A program made the position numbers and the translations under genes. A stretch of DNA of 64,000 nucleotides from Candidatus Methanophagales archaeon (GTDB lineage: Archaea; Halobacteriota; Syntropharchaeia; Alkanophagales; Methanospirareceae), in NCBI GenBank assembly GCA_024699715.1, contig JANPRD010000011.1, forward strand, positions 94,906-158,905. Direction: 5' to 3'. The notes under the pieces were generated by a model, which did no database searches, had not been told where the DNA came from, and saw nothing but the letters and a program-made list of their open reading frames with translations. Below are positions 28,769 through 38,201 of this stretch, piece after piece; within the stretch, counting starts at the first letter, position 1; each line of letters opens with the position of its first letter.

Positions 28769-29941
28769 TCAGCGGTAGAAAGGAATTATATCTGTGAGGC
28801 GCTCGCGGTCTCCTCTTCTGCTCATGTCTCTAACCAAGCCACCTCTACTACCACTGCTTCTTGAGAATTCTTCCTGCTCCTCGTATCTGCCGCCGAAAAT
28901 CCATTTAGGCTCGACACCAGTCATAATTGCGACGACTTTCACCTTGCCGTCGTATTCCTTTTTTATGCGTGCGCCCCAAATCACATTCGCATCAGGGCTT
29001 AACTCGTAAGTTAGCAGCTCAACAATGTCGTTTGTTTCCTTCATCGTGAGGTCAGTCCCGCCAGTAATGTGAATGAGCGCACCTTTCGCACCTCTGTAGT
29101 CCGCCTCAAGCAGCGGATGGTTCAACGCCTCCTCAACAACCGCCTCTGGCTTGTTCTCCGTCTTTGAAGTCTGACCGACGAGCATGACTGCGACGCCTCC
29201 TTCTTCCATCACCGCCTTCAAGTCCGCAAAGTCTATATTAACGAGGGAAGGCTGCGTGATTGTCTCTGAAATGCCCTGAATTGTCGTCGCTATCAGCATA
29301 TCCATCGTCTTGAACGCATCATTAACGGGCAAATTCGGCGCATACTTTATCAATTTGTCGTTCTCAAGCACAATAACTGTGTCTGTTACCCTGCTCAATT
29401 CCTTTATTCCTTCAATCGCCTTCTTTCTGCGTATGCGTTCAGCCTCAAAAGGAAATGAAACCATCGCAACAACGATTGCACCCATCTCCTTCGCAATCTC
29501 AGCGACAACAGGAGACGCACCTGTGCCTGTTCCTCCGCCCATTCCCGCAGTCAAGAAGACAAAATGCTTGTCACGAAGCACTTCCTCCAATTTCTCCCTG
29601 TCAAGTTCCGCAGCCTTCCTACCTATCTCGGGAGAGCCTCCCGTTCCGAGACCATGAGTGAGCGACTTACCAATTAACACCTTCTTCTCGCACCTTATTG
29701 AGTCAAGATGCAATTTGTCCGTGTTTATCGCCACTCGCTCTATGTTCCCAAGACCGCCGAGCTGCTCAAGCCTGTCCATTGAATTGTTCCCCGCTCCGCC
29801 CACGCCTACAACCATTATCCTCGGAACGCCAAATAACTCCTCTTCCCCCTCCTCTCTACTCTCAAATATTTGCTCCGCCATTTGCTCCGCCATTTCTCCC
29901 TCCCTTCTCCTTCCATTCAGGCTTTCGGTATTCCTCCTCAT
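28769..29941 (-). CDS. ftsZ: Cell division GTPase FtsZ, copy 2
   Basis: A 390-residue duplicate with all FtsZ motifs intact ([36 protein letters not shown]). One amino-acid difference from copy 1 was seen against a background of silent changes. Many archaea carry two FtsZ proteins, but those are diverged FtsZ1/FtsZ2 paralogs; this pair is a recent copy of one gene. Confidence 0.94.
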   Translation of the reverse strand: MRRNTESLNGRRREGEMAEQMAEQIFESREEGEEELFGVPRIMVVGVGGAGNNSMDRLEQLGGLGNIERVAINTDKLHLDSIRCEKKVLIGKSLTHGLGTGGSPEIGRKAAELDREKLEEVLRDKHFVFLTAGMGGGTGTGASPVVAEIAKEMGAIVVAMVSFPFEAERIRRKKAIEGIKELSRVTDTVIVLENDKLIKYAPNLPVNDAFKTMDMLIATTIQGISETITQPSLVNIDFADLKAVMEEGGVAVMLVGQTSKTENKPEAVVEEALNHPLLEADYRGAKGALIHITGGTDLTMKETNDIVELLTYELSPDANVIWGARIKKEYDGKVKVVAIMTGVEPKWIFGGRYEEQEEFSRSSGSRGGLVRDMSRRGDRERLTDIIPFYR

Positions 29942-30105
29942 GAAATAAACCCTATATTAATATTGCGGAGCATCTTCATTTTTATTAAGCAAGACGAGAG
30001 GTCTTAAACAAGTAAGCACTGACGCCTCACACCGCCTCTCCGCACATGCCGACACACGCCCAAATGCTCTGCGCTCCCGCTTGCCGACGACCTGCTCAAC
30101 GCCGC

Positions 30106-30762
30106 TCAAAGTGCCGCCTCAAAGTCCTCAATCTTGTATTCAAACGAGAATTCCTCCTCTTTACCTTCTCGCTTCATCCGCTCACGCAGCGTCTCCCTTG
30201 CGAGCAGCCAGTAAACGGTGGCGAGTGAGCGTCTGCCCTTGTTGTTCGCAGGAATCACAAGGTCAACATTTGAAACGGAGTTGTTCGTGTCGCAGAGTGC
30301 AACGATGGGGATGCCGAGTGAGGAAGCCTCTCGCAGCGCTTGGTGGTCGCTCATCGGGTCTGTAAGAAGAACAACAGAAGGCTCAACAAAATGCTCACTC
30401 TGCGGGTTCGTGAGCGTCCCTGGGATGAATCTGCCGACGATTGCCTTTGCACCTGTGACCTTTGCGAACATGCTCACCGGCTTCTGACCGTATTCCCTCG
30501 TTGAGACCGCAAGAATCTCGTCAGGTTGGAAGCGAGAGAGGAATTTCGCCGCAATCCGCAGACGCTCATCAATCTTGCGAATGTCCAGCAGATAGAGACC
30601 GTCAGGTCGCACTTGGTAAATGAATCTTTTCATGTATGATGTCCTCTGCTGCGTCCCGATGTGAACGCCCCTTGTCAAATACTCCGTGTGCGGAATGAGC
30701 AATGCCGTCTCTTCCCACTCCTTTCCCCGCTCTGCACCTGTCCCAGCCTCCGCCGCAGACAT
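30106..30762 (-). CDS. rpsB: Ribosomal protein S2 (uS2), copy 2
   Basis: A 218-residue product identical to copy 1, with several silent nucleotide differences (for example in the codons for RIAAKFLSR). The same 90-bp structured segment (30763-30852) lies upstream, beyond which similarity between the copies stops. Confidence 0.93.
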   Translation of the reverse strand: MSAAEAGTGAERGKEWEETALLIPHTEYLTRGVHIGTQQRTSYMKRFIYQVRPDGLYLLDIRKIDERLRIAAKFLSRFQPDEILAVSTREYGQKPVSMFAKVTGAKAIVGRFIPGTLTNPQSEHFVEPSVVLLTDPMSDHQALREASSLGIPIVALCDTNNSVSNVDLVIPANNKGRRSLATVYWLLARETLRERMKREGKEEEFSFEYKIEDFEAAL

Positions 30763-30852
30763 GATTCTTCACCGCCGAGATGTTCTCAGACCGTGCCTTC
30801 AGTCCAGCACGGAACCCCCGAAGAGCTCCGCCCTAAAGGCGTCTCCAACTTA
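30763..30852 (-). other. GC-rich structured segment upstream of rpsB, copy 2
   Basis: Same sequence as 23156-23245, with the same hairpins and the same short frame. It marks the right end of the duplicated unit. Confidence 0.35.
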
Positions 30853-30929
30853 GTATGCCCTGTGATATATACCTTATGGCTTCCACCTCCGGCACTGTCC
30901 AAGGAAAAACTGAAAAATTTTTAAAATAG

Positions 30930-31105
30930 TTGCTGCTACTACAAAGCAGCGGGGTAGGAGAGCGGTTATCACTTTGTCCTTTGCGGACATAGGGCGGTGC
31001 GACAGAAGACATCGCTGAGCCTATGCCCGGCTGAAAGATCGGGCTCAGATGGATGAGGAAACTCCCCCGCTGTTCAGTGAGAGGGGGTCACGGAGATAGG
31101 TATAT
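30930..31105 (+). other. Highly structured, unassigned RNA-like segment
   Basis: No convincing gene lies between rpsB copy 2 and the permeases (30853-31249). Within this gap the DNA changes from AT-rich to GC-rich and holds four clean stems: GCTGC/GCAGC, TGTCC-TTTGC-GGACA, CTGAGCC/GGCTCAG and CTCCCCC/GGGGGAG. It includes GTGCGACAGAAGAC, which resembles the 5' start of a group II intron, and GAGGAAACTC. No domain V or reverse transcriptase follows. It could be a riboswitch, an intron fragment or another structured RNA. Confidence 0.35.
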
Positions 31106-31249
31106 AACAAGAAATGAGGAGAGTGGTGCAAAATGATTAAGGGGACACTTTGGGGATGGAAGGGCTTCCAGAGAGATGCGAAGTACTTCAAATACACTCG
31201 AACGAGGCGACATGGCTAATTTAAGTTCAAATGTAAGAAGGGATATACC

Positions 31250-31732
31250 ATGAATACAACTGCTATATTTATAAATGTTTTTGCTTTTGGCTGTTTGATA
31301 TTTGCGATTATTAAGGATAAGACTAAAACAAAACAAGCACTAACTGTAGCATTAAAGTCATTCTTCCGTATTCTCCCCACTGTTCTCATTATTATAATCT
31401 TCATAGGTCTGCTTTTAGGTCTCGTGCCACAAAGTCTAATTTCCGAAGTCGTTGGTGAAGAAGCAGGTTTTAGGGGAGTATTTATTGTAGCATTGTTGGG
31501 AGCGTTTTTGCACATACCCTCTTTAATTTCCTTCCCATTAGCAGCATCTCTCCTCAAAAGCGGAGCATCAGTTACCTCAGTTGCAGTGTTCATTACCACT
31601 TTAACCATGATTGGCGTGGTTACACTGCCCTTAGAAATAAAGGAATTGGGAAAGAAAATGGCTTTACTGAGAAATGGGATAAGTTTCGTTATTGCAATCA
31701 TTATTGGTATTATCATGGGGGTGATTCTATGA
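31250..31732 (+). CDS. Half-size permease, DUF318/YraQ-like (first of pair)
   Basis: A 160-residue, very hydrophobic protein with four or five predicted membrane segments. It carries the family's FIGLLLGLVPQSLISEVVGE and LLGAFLHIPSLISFPLAASL. Members of COG0701 are two-repeat permeases; here each repeat is a separate gene. The stop overlaps the next start by 4 bases (ATGA). The region is AT-rich relative to the backbone and probably acquired. The substrate is unknown. Confidence 0.7.
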   Translation: MNTTAIFINVFAFGCLIFAIIKDKTKTKQALTVALKSFFRILPTVLIIIIFIGLLLGLVPQSLISEVVGEEAGFRGVFIVALLGAFLHIPSLISFPLAASLLKSGASVTSVAVFITTLTMIGVVTLPLEIKELGKKMALLRNGISFVIAIIIGIIMGVIL

Positions 31733-32301
31733 AAGATTATGTTAAAGAAAAAGAAACGCAACGAAAGGGGATGAAAAGAGATGCTATCATTCTTGGAATC
31801 ACTTTAATTATTACAATAGCTTTATTATCAATTTTTCCTGACAAACAAGAGGCAGTAATCACAACTTCATGGAACTTCTTTATTGAAATGATTTTGATAC
31901 TTCCTGCTGTGATGGTATTGATGGGTCTTTTCAGTGTGTTTGTACCAAAAGAAATGGTTGTGAAATATTTGGGCAAAGCTGCTGGAATAAAGGCTGTTTT
32001 TCTTGGCATATTGATGGGGTCATTGCCAACAGGCCCTCTTTATGTGGCTTTTCCTATGGCTTCTGCTTTACTTAAAAAAGGTGCCAAAATATCATGTATC
32101 ATTGCCTTTCTCTCTGCATGGGCATGCATAAAAATTCCACAAGAGATGGTAGAGCTTCAATTTCTTGGGCCAAAATTTATGGCAGCAAGACTCGTTTTAA
32201 CAATAGTTTTAGTGGTCATAATGGGAATATTAATAGAAAGACTAATTGAATGGGGCGATAAAAAACAAATCTTAGGAGGTGAAGAGGATGCAAGTATTTG
32301 A
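31729..32301 (+). CDS. Half-size permease, DUF318/YraQ-like (second of pair)
   Basis: A 190-residue membrane protein complementary to the preceding one. After a charged N-terminus it has LMGLFSVFVPKEMVVKYLG and GILMGSLPTGPLYVAFPMAS, echoing the LVPQSLI and HIPSLISFPLA elements of its partner. The two halves probably form a heterodimer equivalent to one full-length permease. Its end overlaps the cupin gene start, so all three are one operon. Confidence 0.7.
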   Translation: MKDYVKEKETQRKGMKRDAIILGITLIITIALLSIFPDKQEAVITTSWNFFIEMILILPAVMVLMGLFSVFVPKEMVVKYLGKAAGIKAVFLGILMGSLPTGPLYVAFPMASALLKKGAKISCIIAFLSAWACIKIPQEMVELQFLGPKFMAARLVLTIVLVVIMGILIERLIEWGDKKQILGGEEDASI

Positions 32302-32593
32302 TCTTAAAGCAATGAAAGCATATCCTTATGAGGAAAGGGATAAGAATGTCTTTTATAAGGCGAAGGAATTTAAAGCAAGAATTATTGAGCTTCCAGCCGG
32401 CGGAGAGATGCCAACTTGTGAAATGGCTTCTTATGTTATTTTCTATGTTATTGAGGGGGCAGCAGAAGTAAGAGTTAATCAAGAAATAATAAATATTAAA
32501 GAAGGACAGTGTCTTATTACTGAACCTGCGACATTATCTATGAGGACAAATGATGGCGTTAAGTTAATGGGCATACAGGTGGTGAAAATTTAA
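32288..32593 (+). CDS. Small cupin-domain protein
   Basis: A 101-residue single cupin fold: RIIELPAGGEMPTCEMASYV, then IFYVIEGAAEVRVNQE, then IKEGQCLITEPATLSM. A typical His-rich metal site is weak, with Cys and Glu in its place. The ATG at 32288 is chosen because GGAGGTGA ends 5 bases before it. The gene overlaps the second permease. It may sense or bind the permease substrate; function is unknown. Confidence 0.68.
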   Translation: MQVFDLKAMKAYPYEERDKNVFYKAKEFKARIIELPAGGEMPTCEMASYVIFYVIEGAAEVRVNQEIINIKEGQCLITEPATLSMRTNDGVKLMGIQVVKI

Positions 32594-32692
32594 CACTTTC
32601 TTTTAGCGCAAACCGCAAGAAGACACTCATGGTAATTTAGCGGTTAAGAAATTTATAAATATTTTACCCGCTTTTTTAACTATGCTCATTTT

Positions 32693-32725
32693 TCACCCAA
32701 ATTTTTGCTTTGCAAAAACTTCTTT
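32693..32725 (+). repeat. attC-like hairpin element (TTTTTGC-TTT-GCAAAAA)
   Basis: Immediately after the AT-rich permease/cupin block is CACCCAAA followed by a perfect 7-bp hairpin and then CTTC. The flanks match the elements at 8618-8665 and 41796-41866, while the hairpin arms differ. The remaining 150 bp to the DUF116 stop hold nothing recognisable. Confidence 0.3.
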
Positions 32726-32878
32726 TATGCTGAGGAATGTTGTGCGAGATTCCCCATTCGCATAGAGGATGAAATGGTGATTGCGTTGGCATATCAAAGT
32801 TCGGGTCAATTTAGGCGTTCCCATGCTCTCCCTTTCGTGTCCTTTCGTGCTTCAGCCGATGCTCGTGCTTTTGAATGC

Positions 32879-33559
32879 TCACCGTGCGAGTAGCCTTCGC
32901 AGGACTTCCTCGTAGTCTACGCTTGTGCCTACGCAACCTGTCGTCAGGAGGGGGATGCCTTGAGCGGTGATGCCTATGAGCCTCGTGAGGAGCAAGCCCT
33001 CGTAGAGATTCGGTATGCAAGCGACGCCGACAACCGCCTTGTCCCTGTTTTGCATCAGAATCCGCTTTGTGAAAGTGCCTCCTGGCGAAATAAACAGGCG
33101 AATGCCAAGCGAATCGCATAAATTTTTCAGCATCGCTATCTCACAACGACCACACTTCACGCATTTTATACCCTCAAATGCATCCAACTTCGCAGGACAC
33201 TCCACGCTGCGTAAACACTGTGGCAGAATTAAAATGCGTTCTGTGAGCGGAAAATTCACAAAATCCCTGAAATTCACATCGTTACCAAGCGAAATCGCAA
33301 CACGCTCTAATAAATCTCCTCCACCTCCGCTGCCGAAGGGTGTGAGAAGCCAACGGAGAGGCTCGTGCAGGACGCTCAAAACGAAAAGCGAGAATTTCGG
33401 AAAAGGCACACGCCTCCCGCTCCGCACAAGCAGAACGGAGAGCAAAGCGAAGGCGAAGAGAAAGGCGAGAAGCACCGCAAGAAGCACAAACACCAACCCC
33501 AAAATCTCAAAAAGCAACAGCAACGCCTCACCACCACTACCCTTAGCAGCGTTCAACAT
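32879..33559 (-). CDS. DUF116 family membrane-anchored protein
   Basis: A 226-residue protein. Residues 10-45 form one or two membrane spans (LLFEILGLVFVLLAVLLAF). The soluble part carries ILPQCLRSVECPAK and CVKCGRCEIAMLKNLCDSLG, whose cysteines suggest a metal or Fe-S site. VVGVACIPNLYEGLLL and TTGCVGTSVDYEEV complete the DUF116 pattern. Family function is unknown. It is followed on the same strand by nothing close; tiaS lies 133 bp upstream, also on the minus strand. Confidence 0.8.
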   Translation of the reverse strand: MLNAAKGSGGEALLLLFEILGLVFVLLAVLLAFLFAFALLSVLLVRSGRRVPFPKFSLFVLSVLHEPLRWLLTPFGSGGGGDLLERVAISLGNDVNFRDFVNFPLTERILILPQCLRSVECPAKLDAFEGIKCVKCGRCEIAMLKNLCDSLGIRLFISPGGTFTKRILMQNRDKAVVGVACIPNLYEGLLLTRLIGITAQGIPLLTTGCVGTSVDYEEVLRRLLAR

Positions 33560-33691
33560 TTCTCACACCTTACCCCCACAACTCTTTTGTGCCTTTCTCT
33601 CCTTGAAAGTGAGGTGAATGTGTCTTTGGAGGCGGGAAAAGCAAGGTGAGCGTCCGTGAGCATTTTAGAAGATTAAGGAAAGGAAGCGTTT

Positions 33692-35146
33692 TCACCTGCT
33701 CGGAAAGATTTTAAACCCAAATTTCTCAGCATCCTCACGCATTCTGACGAGGGGTTTTGATATGTGCCGACGAGCAACGGGCGGAACTTCGTAGAAGCCT
33801 TCTTCCAAATCCCTTTTCAAAGGTTCAAGCTCACGCTCTGCTTTGTGCGTCTTGCATCGCTTGCATCTGAAGCCCTGACCCTTGCCTGCGGATTCCATAC
33901 GCTTCCCACACACGGGACATCTTGGATTCCGCTCCACACTCCGAACAACGCTGCGAACAAGAATCTTCTCAAGATTCACCGTGTTTCGCTTGAAAGAGCC
34001 GAAGACGGTGACCTCGTCCCCCACTTCTCAATTTCCTCACAACATCACGAAATTGCTTCGTAGGCTCGTAAGCGATGCAGTCAATAAGTTGCGATTCGCA
34101 GCGCTCTTGCGATTTTTCTTTCTTCCGCTCTTCTTCCTGTTCTTGTTTTTGAGTATCTCCCTGAACTGCGATTGAAAATACGACATGCCCGCCTGCGATG
34201 TTGCGAGGCTCTTTGACGACAACGCCATCAATAATGTAAGAATGGTAGTCCTTCAGCTCTTTCGCCTCACTGCAAAATTCGAGCAGGTGAGCGTCAGTGC
34301 CTTGATTCGTGACGAAAAGCATCTCAAGTGCGATAGGCTCTGAACGAATCATCCTCGCAGCCTTCAATATTGCGGGAATGCTGTCGCCACGAATGCCGAA
34401 CAAAACAGGACAAGGAGAATGCGGTGCAAACACGATTTTGCGGTTCTTCACATCTACGGTGTCCCAAGTGAGCGGGTATGTCGCCTTGTCTGCGTTCCAA
34501 ACGCTCTCCTCGTCAATCTCTCTCGGTGTCCCCCAACGCTCCTTCTCCCTGTATGCGAGCAGTTCGTATGTCAGGTCATTGCGCTCAGACGCAAAAACAG
34601 AGCAGCATGAGCTGTGGCGGAAGCGAGCATCAGCTTGCAGTTCGTATTTTTGTGCGAATGCGAAAGAGACGGCTGCGAGCGCTCCAATCAAACCTCTACC
34701 GCTCTTCATTTTGAAGTATTCAAGGTTAAGCTCTGAAATCACGCAAAGCGCATCCTCCAATTCCAAAACGCCCTTCACAGCCCTCTCGTAAAACCGCAGA
34801 AGCTTCTCGCACTTTTTCCTGTCGTTGCGAATTTCCTCTAAAGCAGCGTCGTAAGCGAAGACCGCACCGGGATGCGTGTTCTCGTCCTCAACAAAAGCAA
34901 GCTCCTCAATCCTTGAAATGACACGCTCTTTCACATACTCTTCCCAATCGCCCTGCCTGCCGCTGAAACATCTATGCATACCGCACCGTTTCCTCGTGTT
35001 TTTTGCGGAATGCAAGGATTCAGACGGACAAGATATGGCAAAGAGACCGAAAGACCCGCTTCTCTGAATTCAGAGACGAGAACCGCACAGAGGTAAGTTG
35101 TGCACATGCCCTTTCTGGAGTCCGTGTCGTCAATGCCGATGAGCAT
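33692..35146 (-). CDS. tiaS: tRNA(Ile2) 2-agmatinylcytidine synthetase, two frameshifts
   Basis: Modifies C34 of tRNA-Ile(CAU) with agmatine so that it reads AUA; essential in archaea. Three frames combine. From 35146: [20 protein letters not shown] to CIDVSAAGR. Then [20 protein letters not shown] through [35 protein letters not shown] and [17 protein letters not shown]. Then [19 protein letters not shown] and the zinc ribbon [18 protein letters not shown]. Frame changes are near 34950 and 34020. A Gln/Glu/Lys/Arg-rich insert (about 34110-34160) interrupts the OB-fold region. As an essential gene with every domain present, the breaks are probably sequence errors. Confidence 0.85.
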
Positions 35147-35212
35147 CTCTTAATTTTTGAGCGGAACGCCAAAATAAGTTCAAAGGCGAAAGAGGCGAGT
35201 GGGAAAAAGGAA

Positions 35213-35764
35213 ATGGAGCGAGTTGCGTGGGGAATCACGGGAAGTGGCGATAAAATAAAGGAGACAGTGGAAGTCATGGAGCGTTTGCGTGAGAAATACG
35301 AGGGAAAAGTGGAAATAAGCGTGTATCTTTCAAAAGCGGGGGAGAAAGTGGTGAGATATTACAAGCTATATGAGCGTTTAAGAGAGAAATTCCGCAGTGT
35401 TCATGTTGAAATAGATGCGAACTCCCCGTTCTTAGCGGGAAAACTGCAGACAGGAAAGTTCGTGTTCTTGCTGGTTGCTCCTGCGACTGCGAACACGGTT
35501 GCGAAAATCGCTGTTGGGATTGCGGACACGCTCATAACTAATGCGACTTTGATGGCGTTGAAGGCTTTCGTTCCCGTTTACATCATGCCTTCTGACTACA
35601 AAGAGGGCATCATCACCACTGTTCGCCCCGATGGGAAGCCATTAAAGATTCGTGTGCGGCGAGAAGATGTTGAGAATGTGCGGAAAATCGCAAAAATGGA
35701 TGGAATAACGGTGATTGAAATGCCTGAAGACATACCTCGTGTGTTCGAAAAGCACTTCGGTTAG
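35213..35764 (+). CDS. Archaeoflavoprotein (AfpA / dihydromethanopterin reductase DmrB-like)
   Basis: A 183-residue flavodoxin-fold protein of the flavoprotein superfamily. VAWGITGSGDKIKETVEVM binds the FMN phosphate. FVFLLVAPATANTVAKIAVG and ADTLITNATLMALKAFVPVY are typical of archaeoflavoproteins. Some relatives reduce dihydromethanopterin to tetrahydromethanopterin, others pass electrons from ferredoxin. The ATG at 35213 has AAAAAGGA before it and begins at the conserved part; a longer frame overlaps tiaS and is rejected. It is divergent from tiaS. Confidence 0.78.
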   Translation: MERVAWGITGSGDKIKETVEVMERLREKYEGKVEISVYLSKAGEKVVRYYKLYERLREKFRSVHVEIDANSPFLAGKLQTGKFVFLLVAPATANTVAKIAVGIADTLITNATLMALKAFVPVYIMPSDYKEGIITTVRPDGKPLKIRVRREDVENVRKIAKMDGITVIEMPEDIPRVFEKHFG

Positions 35765-35807
35765 CTTTATTTCGCCCACTTTCGCTTCGTCCACTTTCGC
35801 TTAGCAA

Positions 35808-36797
35808 CTACTTTCGCTTGAACATCGCCCTTATTTGCTGTCCAACGAGCTCTATCTGCTTTTTCTTGCCCTCCTCTCTCGCTTTCTTTAAGAATTGCAT
35901 CCCGCCCTCCGACTCACGACGCCACTCCTCTGCGAACTTCCCGCTCTTCACTTCTTCAAGAATTCTCTTCATCTCTTCCCTTGTTTTCTCCGTAATTATT
36001 CTGTTGCCACGAGTTCTGCCGCCGTATTCTGCGGTGTTTGAGACATTCTGCCACATAAATTCAATTCCGCCCTGCTGAATGAGGTCAACAATCATCTTCA
36101 ATTCGTGAAGGCATTCAAAATATGCGACTTCTGGCTGATAGCCTGCTTCAACAAGCGTCTCAAATGCGGCTTCAATGAGTGCGGTAACGCCTCCGCAAAG
36201 CACTACCTGCTCACCGAAGAGGTCAGAAGTTGTCTCCTCGTAGAAAGTCGTCTCAATGACGCCTGCACGGGTGCATCCGAGAGCGTGAGCCATCGCAAGT
36301 GCGAGCTCAAACGCATGCCCCGTGAAATTCTGCTCAACAGCAACGAGCGCAGGGACGCCGAAGCCTTCCTCGTAGAGCCTCCTGACCATGAATCCGGGAC
36401 CTTTGGGAGCGACCATGAATACATCCACATTCTTCGGAGGCTCTATCCACTTGAAGTATATGTTGAAGCCGTGAGAGAATGAGAGTGCGTTTCCCTCGCT
36501 GAGATGCGGTGCGATTTTCTCATAGACCTTCGCTTGAACCTCGTCAGGAACGAGCATGTGGACGACATCTCCCTCCTCAGCAGCCTTCTCAATAGGCAAA
36601 ACCTTAAATCCGTCTGCGGATGCCCGCTTCCAACTCGCTCCGCCCTCACGAACGCCGACAACGACAGAAACGCCTGAATCTCGCAAGTTCTTCGCCTGCG
36701 CTTCTCCCTGGTTGCCGTAGCCTATTACCGCAATCGTCTTACCTGCGAGAACGCCCAAATCCGCATCTTCCTCCTTGTATATCTTCGCCACTTGCAC
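35808..36797 (-). CDS. ilvC: Ketol-acid reductoisomerase, class I
   Basis: Converts acetolactate or acetohydroxybutyrate to the dihydroxy acids of valine/isoleucine synthesis using NAD(P)H and Mg. It is 329 residues. The nucleotide fold is VIGYGNQGEAQAKNLRDSG. FSHGFNIYFKWIEPP, VAPKGPGFMVRRLY, TTSDLFGEQVVLCGG and MWQNVSNTAEYGGRTRG give the catalytic and metal residues. Length is normal for class I. It is separated from ilvN by the inserted Nmad3-like gene on the opposite strand. Confidence 0.94.
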   Translation of the reverse strand: MQVAKIYKEEDADLGVLAGKTIAVIGYGNQGEAQAKNLRDSGVSVVVGVREGGASWKRASADGFKVLPIEKAAEEGDVVHMLVPDEVQAKVYEKIAPHLSEGNALSFSHGFNIYFKWIEPPKNVDVFMVAPKGPGFMVRRLYEEGFGVPALVAVEQNFTGHAFELALAMAHALGCTRAGVIETTFYEETTSDLFGEQVVLCGGVTALIEAAFETLVEAGYQPEVAYFECLHELKMIVDLIQQGGIEFMWQNVSNTAEYGGRTRGNRIITEKTREEMKRILEEVKSGKFAEEWRRESEGGMQFLKKAREEGKKKQIELVGQQIRAMFKRK

Positions 36798-37028
36798 ACC
36801 ACCGCCTCTCCCTTTCCCCCCGCTGAAGCAAATACTTTTCTGCTTCCTCCCACATGCTTTTCAAAATAGAAGCAATTGAAAGAAATGGAAAATGGCACGG
36901 ACATTTAAAAGAATTGAGAGAGCGAAAAATGATGGACAGAAACAGCGTAAACAGCAGGCGTGGCGCTCACTCAAACACAGGCTGCACATACCGCAGAATA
37001 TTCAATCGGTGCTGGCTTGCAAAGGAAA

Positions 37029-38006
37029 ATGAAAGTCATATTAAGTCGTAAGGGATTTGATTCGTGTTATGGTGGTTATCCCAGTCCTATCTTGCCAGAT
37101 GGAAGAATGATCTCTCTACCAATACCTTCATCCGAAGATTCAATCTGTTATAAAGATTTGAAAATTCAGAATAAAAATCTATATGAGTTGATGAGAGAGT
37201 TGTTTGATCCAAAAGATAGGAAACCAAAAATCAAAATCAATGGAAAATGGGCAGAATTAACAGAGCAAACAACATGCCATTTGGATCCAGATATTTATCA
37301 TTTTCTCATTGATAGAGATAAAGAATGGGCTCCCGTTATTTGGTCAATGCAAAGCTGCACAATCTCATTTGGAAAACAAAAATGTTACTGAAGGAGATTT
37401 ATTTCTATTCTTCGGTTCGTTTAGAAAAACTAAATATGACAGAGAAAACGAAAGCGACGGAGAAGGCGAAGGACTTGGTGCGAAGTTTAGAAAAACTAAA
37501 TATGACAGGGAAAACAGAGGAAAGTTGGGTTTTGATCCGGAGGACAGGGAGAAACATATAATATTCGGTTATTTCCAAATCGGGAAAATTATAAAGGTTA
37601 ATGAAGGAACGAAACTCCCGAGATGGATGCTATATCATCCACATACAATTAGAGAAAGAAGAAAAGTCAAAAACAATACAATATATGTGGCAAGAAAGAG
37701 GCTCTCGTGGAATAGTAGTCTTCCAGGAGCATATTTCTTCAACTATTCAAAAAATTTGGTTTTGACAAAGGAGGGTGCCCTAAATCTTATTGGAATTTAC
37801 CAACATTTTTCAGAAACTTGGAAATTTCTTATCATTCAAATAATTCATGGAAGAGCAATGGAACTTTCAAAAGTGCTGGGAGAGGTCAGGAGTTTGTTAT
37901 TGAAGAAAATGAAAAAGTTGAGGAGTGGGCAAAAAATTTAATAGAGGAAAATTTTTATAATACTGACTCAGATTTCCCACTTTCGCTCACGCTCAGACTC
38001 AAATAA
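37029..38006 (+). pseudogene. Nmad3-like protein (nucleotide modification associated domain 3), frameshifted
   Basis: Three frames give one protein resembling Nmad3, a family linked by comparative genomics to modified DNA in phages and mobile elements. Frame 1 starts MKVILSRKGFDSCYGGYPSP and has LPDGRMISLPIPSSED and TCHLDPDIYHFLIDRDKEW. Frame 2 has LFGQCKAAQSHLE, GDLFLFFGSFR, HIIFGYFQIGKIIKV, MLYHPHTIRERRK and NTIYVARKRLSWN. Frame 3 has EISYHSNNSWKS and SAGRGQEFVIEENEKVEEW. Breaks are near 37335 and 37810. A 22-residue segment starting FRKTKYDREN is tandemly repeated. It is AT-rich and lies on the opposite strand to the ilv genes around it, as expected of an insertion. It may be a true pseudogene. 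Confidence 0.65.
37420..37551 (+). repeat. In-frame 66-bp tandem repeat in the Nmad3-like gene
   Basis: TTTAGAAAAACTAAATATGA occurs at 37420 and again at 37486, exactly 22 codons apart. The first unit diverges after DREN into a Glu/Gly-rich stretch, so only the start of each unit is closely conserved. The duplication lies between GDLFLFFGS and the next conserved strand. Confidence 0.7.
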
Positions 38007-38201
38007 CAGCAAACGGCTCTCGCACTCGTGTCCACTTCCTGCGGCGCAATTTTGTTTATCTTAACGAACCTGAGGAAGATTTCAATCGCAAAATTAGAAA
38101 GTGAAAAGCAGGATTGAAGTAAGAGTTAACGCTCTTTACGAAAGAATTAACACATAAAAATAGCGAGTATATATAAGCAGACAAATGGAAAAATGAAGAA
38201 A

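Larger units (their letters stand above)
23252..30852. repeat. Tandem duplication, unit 2 (about 7.6 kb)
   Basis: Second copy of 15634-23245, in the same orientation, directly adjoining it with about 6 bp between. It ends at CGTCTCCAACTTA, after which the sequence becomes unrelated and AT-rich. The join places the 3' end of the second RM gene against the segment upstream of the first rpsB. Confidence 0.9.

Noticed and set aside
30930..31105. Calling the structured segment a group II intron
   Set aside because: Only the 5' GTGCG-like start fits; domain V and a reverse transcriptase are absent, so it is left unassigned.
34309..34791. Plus-strand 160-codon frame within tiaS
   Set aside because: It lies entirely opposite conserved TiaS sequence and has no recognisable fold.
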